The notes under the pieces are model-generated. The model ran no database searches. It worked only from the letters and a program-made list of their open reading frames with translations, and had not been told where the DNA came from. From the NCBI GenBank assembly GCA_022829145.1, contig CM040755.1:23204563-23268562 (forward strand): a DNA stretch of 64,000 nt, in the 5' to 3' direction. The position numbers and the translations under genes are program-made. Shown piece after piece: positions 59,731 through 64,000 of this stretch; positions within the stretch are counted from its first letter, which is position 1; the number at the start of each line of letters is the position of its first letter. The stretch is from Albula goreensis (Eukaryota; Chordata; Actinopteri; Albuliformes; Albulidae).

Positions 59731-59822
59731 GGCAGCCTGTAGTGTAGTGGCTAAGGCATAATCAACTGTAAGTTGCTTTGGATAAAGGCGTCAGCTCAAT
59801 GAATTTAATGTAACGTAATGTA
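59731..59822 (+). mobile_element. SINE fragment, + strand, internally deleted
   Basis: The head GGCAGCCTGTAGTGTAGTGGCTAAGG is joined directly to the tail AGTTGCTTTGGATAAAGGCGTCAG and AATGTAA. The B box and body are missing. Confidence 0.75.
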
Positions 59823-60433
59823 GTAAGCAAAACTATCACTGGAAAATATCATGTGTGTCTGTATTTCCAAACTGTCATAGCTGCAGTGAACTACTGATAG
59901 CCTTAATGCTGTCTTACAAAACCCATTCCCTATGTATGTGTGCAACTATTTAACGAATGAATCACACTGATCCATCTGCTCTTGTAGTATATGCCATATA
60001 AATGCCCTGGGTCCGTGATGCAACTCTAAGCAATGCTGAGTGTGGTTAACCCTTTCCAATGTGCTGTTGGTTATGTGCTAACAGGATGCATCAATTGGTT
60101 GTTTATTCTGCTCAAATGATGCCCACCTTCTGAAATTAATATATATGATTTCACATTACCACATACTGATATGTGGGCAACAAGTAATTTGCCCAGATTC
60201 ACAGTAAGTTGTCAGTTCTCCTCATAAGCTTTGCCGAGATTGCAGTACAGCTACTTTCTTGAGAGCTGGGCTGAGCTAAACTGTGGTTTTACCACTGACA
60301 GAATCATTGCCATTAATCAGCAAAAATATTACAGGAGTCATTCTTTCCCAACATTTCCTCTTTACTCAGACAATAAAGAAATTAACATCACCAACAGCTC
60401 CATGGGTCATACTAATGTTATCTATCTTTACAT

Positions 60434-60434
<1 letters not shown>

Positions 60435-60507
<73 letters not shown>
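60435..60507. repeat. (CA)n microsatellite, about 36 units
   Basis: This is an uninterrupted CA run, the longest pure dinucleotide array in the window. Confidence 0.97.
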
Positions 60508-60509
<2 letters not shown>

Positions 60510-61900
60510 ATACACACTCTGGGTGTTGGAGTAATCGAGTGATCCCCCTTGCTGAGGTCAGAAGTGAATCGCAGTTGTGTAATTTTCCTCCCGCCACAGG
60601 GACTGTCTTGTGATTCTGTCTGTTGAAACAAACTTATTACACTCAGTGTTTCCCCTTACTAGAGCATGATTTACAGGAAACCGAGGCGACCGTCAGCCGG
60701 TCCGGATTCAGCCAGAGCCCTTTGGAACTGTATTCCACTATCACCTCCATAGCCTGTCAGATTACTAGTGCAACAAAAAAACCTGTACTTTTCTATCTGA
60801 AGTCTAAAAAAATACTTATCCAAAAATAATTGGGGAAACATGATATTCCTTCACAAAATGTTCCTCTCACCGCCCATCCTCCCCCTCAAAAAAAAAAAAA
60901 AAAAAAAAAACCAAAAAGAAAATGCAGCTTTCATTGGTCCTATCTGACCTCTGCACTAGAGAACCTCTGATCTCTCCTGTTAGATTTCCCTAATTGCCAT
61001 TCAGATTTATAAAGCCTTTGCCCAAATGCTTTTACCTTCACAATATAGAATATTTGTGTCAGTTATTTGTTCTTGTGTATATTTTGTCTTTATGATAGGC
61101 AAACCTTTGTACTTACATATGCACTTTTGTACTTGACATATGATCTACTTGTCACAAACATATTTTGACAGTATTGTTTCAATAGCAGGTGGGTGTATTT
61201 GAGTAAGGATCCTCAATGGGCTCCAAGTTCCTCTTTTTCACACCTGGGGAGAATTGTGTGGCTGATGAATCACTAATATACTTACATAGTACTGAAAATC
61301 AATAATGTGCTTTACTGGCATGTGATAACAATGTTCTGCTTAACTAAAATACTATGTAGTTGTTCCATATTCATATGTAACATTTTATGTTACATCTTAT
61401 CGGAGATTTTTGCACCAAATAATTTTAGAAAAAAAGATGCAGAACAATCTATATGTCCATTTAGGAAAATTAGAAATGGTCAGTTTTTATTTAGTTAAAT
61501 TTGCTTAGTATTTTACAAATTGGAAAAATACTATATATAAATAATTATATCCTCATAATTATGTCTTGCATTTTTGGGCACTTGGAACAACGAAGATCTC
61601 CATGTGTTATCTAGTGTGCAATAAATCACAACATCCTCCATATTCATATTTTAATCATTCAAACATGACAGTGCAAGTAAAAGGCATGTCTTTCTGCATT
61701 AAATTGATTGATTGCTATCTTTTGTTTTCAGGGCAACTTCACTCCTTATTGGAATGTTACAGCAGAAATTTTAAAATTTTCTTTCCAGTGGGATATTTCC
61801 TTCCTCAAGGATTTTATTCTTTAATAGAAATTATTTTTAGATGTCTTTAAGTTTTATTAGTATAGGAGTAAATGTATGCTGGGAATTATATACCTGAATA

Positions 61901-63161
61901 ACACTGTGTTTTAAATTTACTGATGTTTCCATACAAAACAAAATGTAAAAACACAAATACACAACTGTCAGCCACACAAATGTTTTAAAATGAGGTTTTA
62001 CTAATGTATATACACATTACAAACATTATTTAAAATCAGTTCTTCATATACAGATTTGATAAAGCAAACAGGCTCATTCAAAAATATATTGAAAATATAT
62101 AAAGATATTGCAAATCTAAACCGCTGTACAAAAGAAAGTGCAAAATAGCACAGAAACAAGCTACTGCACACCATATGGTCTACCTACATACCTACAGTAA
62201 AATGGTATGCTTCAGTGCTGTTGGCAAACAATGCCTGAAAAGATAATCTAAATAAAACTGAAATAAACCTATTGAAATAAATAGTGATGATCACATTTGT
62301 TTTAAGGCCCCTGTTGTTACCATTAGGTGACATCCTTGAACACAGTTAATCATGGTATGTTCCACAACAGAATGTCCTGGAATTGATCAGTGCTTCTATC
62401 CTATTTTGTTGTGGTAAAAAGTTTTAAATTGTACAGGTACTGATGCATGTACTGATGCTACAGCTTCACAACACATTTAAAACCCATGACAATCCATCTA
62501 ACAGTATCATTAACATGTCAATTCTTATTGGGCAATATAACATAATTATAGATGAGAATCATAATGACAGATACTCATCTTCCCTGGGTTATTCTAAGAC
62601 ACACTAAGTCATTCCAGCGTTGGCAGAGGCGGGATACAATCAGGGCTGTGGAGCACTGCAAGTTCTGAGGAAAGTTCACGGTCTGAGGAAATTGACTGCC
62701 TTGAACCATGTGACTATGGCAACTTAAAAAGTTTATATGTTTTACCAGTTTTAAAGACCACAGGTAACTTAAACTGATCAAGTTGAAACACAAATGGATC
62801 AAGGAAATCAGTTTCTACAAAACATTTGAGTAAACTTAGCTTGTTTGGTTTTATGGTGTACTGGATCTACCAGACAAGAACCCAGTGTCTATCTCAAATT
62901 AGAATTTTTAAGTAGTTCACAGAGATATTTCAAAGTAACTGCTTAATGTTACAAGACAGTATTATCGCACAGTTACCAGTTGTTATGAGCTAAAATGCAA
63001 AGTGCCACAAACAGTGAAATGACCAAAACAATACAAGTATAATAAAATACTTTTGACAGTATGTAGAGAAACTGACTTATGGAGTGACTGAAGTTTCACT
63101 GATAAGGGAAGCTTACTCAAGGTGCACATTGTCTTTACAGCGCACTGGGCTGGGCGGTTCC
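61901..63161 (-). other. Probable 3' UTR of the gene at the right edge
   Basis: This AT-rich non-coding stretch directly follows, on the - strand, the stop codon at 63162-63164. No coding frame is seen. Its extent is inferred. Confidence 0.3.
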
Positions 63162-63283
63162 CTAACTCTTCTCTGGCTCCAGGAGCATGGGCTGCTTGGT
63201 GGACCCCGTGCTGCTTCGCTCCGTCACAGACCCTTGCTTCTTCATCCACTCCAGAAGGACGAAGCGCAGCATGAGGAAGAAAC
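63162..63283 (-). CDS. Last coding exon of an unrecognised - strand gene
   Basis: After a good acceptor (gatgccttgcag) a frame opens in which the first two bases complete a codon. It reads FFLMLRFVLLEWMKKQGS followed by a Ser/Thr-rich tail to TAG (MLLEPEKS end). The hydrophobic start suggests the end of a membrane helix with a short cytosolic tail. I cannot name the family; upstream exons lie beyond the right edge or were not detected. Confidence 0.55.
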
Positions 63284-64000
63284 CTGCAAGGCATCATGAG
63301 ACATGTCACCCTCACTAGATCCATCCCTCTCACACTTTCCACACTTCTGTACTGTTTTACTGGATGTCGGAACAAAGATATATCATAGTGATGTAAGTGT
63401 ATACTCTTTGGTCTCTGAAACTCACTCAAAACTCGCTCTGGAAATGAAACTGTTTAATGTAAAATTAACCTGTAATTAAGGGACAGTGGAACTAGGGCAG
63501 ACTCATTTTTGTGACTGCTTGCATGGACTAGTTGTCAGATATTACTTTCAAAGTAATGACAATGATTTTGGTACATTTATATAATAATAAAAAATATAAA
63601 AATATAATATAATATGATAATTTGTCCTGGAAATCTTTCTTTTGCCTTGTAGAAAAAATACAAGAACCTAGCCACAATGATGGAAACCTACTTCCTTTCT
63701 GTACATTCAAGACTATGGAATTAAAAACAACGACATCATCTGCAGTTTAAGGGACATTGGCTGCCTGTACTCAGCATGGTTCATTAGGTCCTCTCTTCCA
63801 TGAAAGAACATAGTGGACATGGTCCATTTACTCTGATATTGTTCACTGGTAAGGCAAACACATATTTGAGGTTCAACAACCCACATGATGTTTGCTAACC
63901 ATTTTTTATCTTTTGTTTCCTGTTTCCCTTAATTGCCTGCAGTCATGAGTGAGAAGCTTTATATAAAATGAATACATAAATACACACTTGCAAAGATAGC
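63284..64000 (-). other. Probable intron of the right-edge gene
   Basis: AT-rich sequence upstream of the last exon; no further exon recognised. Confidence 0.3.

Larger units (their letters stand above)
53950..61900. other. Intergenic region, no gene seen
   Basis: It is AT-rich and non-repetitive for the most part. It contains a poly(A) run (57116-57132), two SINE fragments, a long CA repeat and a poly(A) run near 60888-60910. No ORF has protein-like composition. Confidence 0.4.

Noticed and set aside
1..64000. CRISPR arrays, operons, ribosome binding sites, phage or plasmid elements
   Set aside because: None seen; intron structure, SINEs and microsatellites show this is an animal nuclear genome.

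Overview
The window is vertebrate nuclear DNA, most likely from a teleost fish. Genes are split into short exons with GT-AG introns. Introns carry long CA/GT runs, and several tRNA-derived SINEs of fish type (tails reading GGATAAA-GCGTC) are present. I reconstructed exons by hand from reading frame, splice signals and phase continuity; nothing was aligned by program.

1-25.4 kb, + strand: the 3' part of a gene for a long coiled-coil protein (21 exons, at least 1,057 residues, N-terminus off the left edge). Five consecutive exons (13,003-17,951) are each exactly 168 nt, that is 56 codons or eight heptads, all in phase 0. Two earlier exons are each 231 nt (11 heptads). The family may be PMFBP1-like, but I am not certain. 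Its introns hold CA/GT microsatellites, a minisatellite of about 28 units, tandem copies of splice-donor sequence, and CNE-like stretches.

25.4-40.2 kb: no protein gene recognised. The stretch contains probable 3' UTR, a hAT-type MITE with a perfect 8-bp target duplication, a 424-bp SINE with a 15-bp target duplication, a degenerate CCCTAA (telomere-like) tract and a perfect 13-bp hairpin.

40.2-43.6 kb, - strand: a complete six-exon gene for a 269-residue BtpA-family (TIM-barrel) protein. 45.6-53.9 kb, - strand: a ten-coding-exon gene for a 569-residue RIPK2-like protein with an N-terminal kinase fold and a C-terminal CARD. Its catalytic loop reads HQA instead of HRD and its glycine loop is degenerate, so it looks like a pseudokinase. 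54-63.1 kb is non-coding. At 63.2 kb is the last coding exon of a further - strand gene with a hydrophobic segment, product not recognised.

The three - strand genes lie in the same direction but are separately promoted, as is normal in animals. No functional link between them is evident. The RIPK2-like protein would act in innate immune (NOD/NF-kB type) signalling; the BtpA-like protein has no established animal function; the coiled-coil protein is probably structural.
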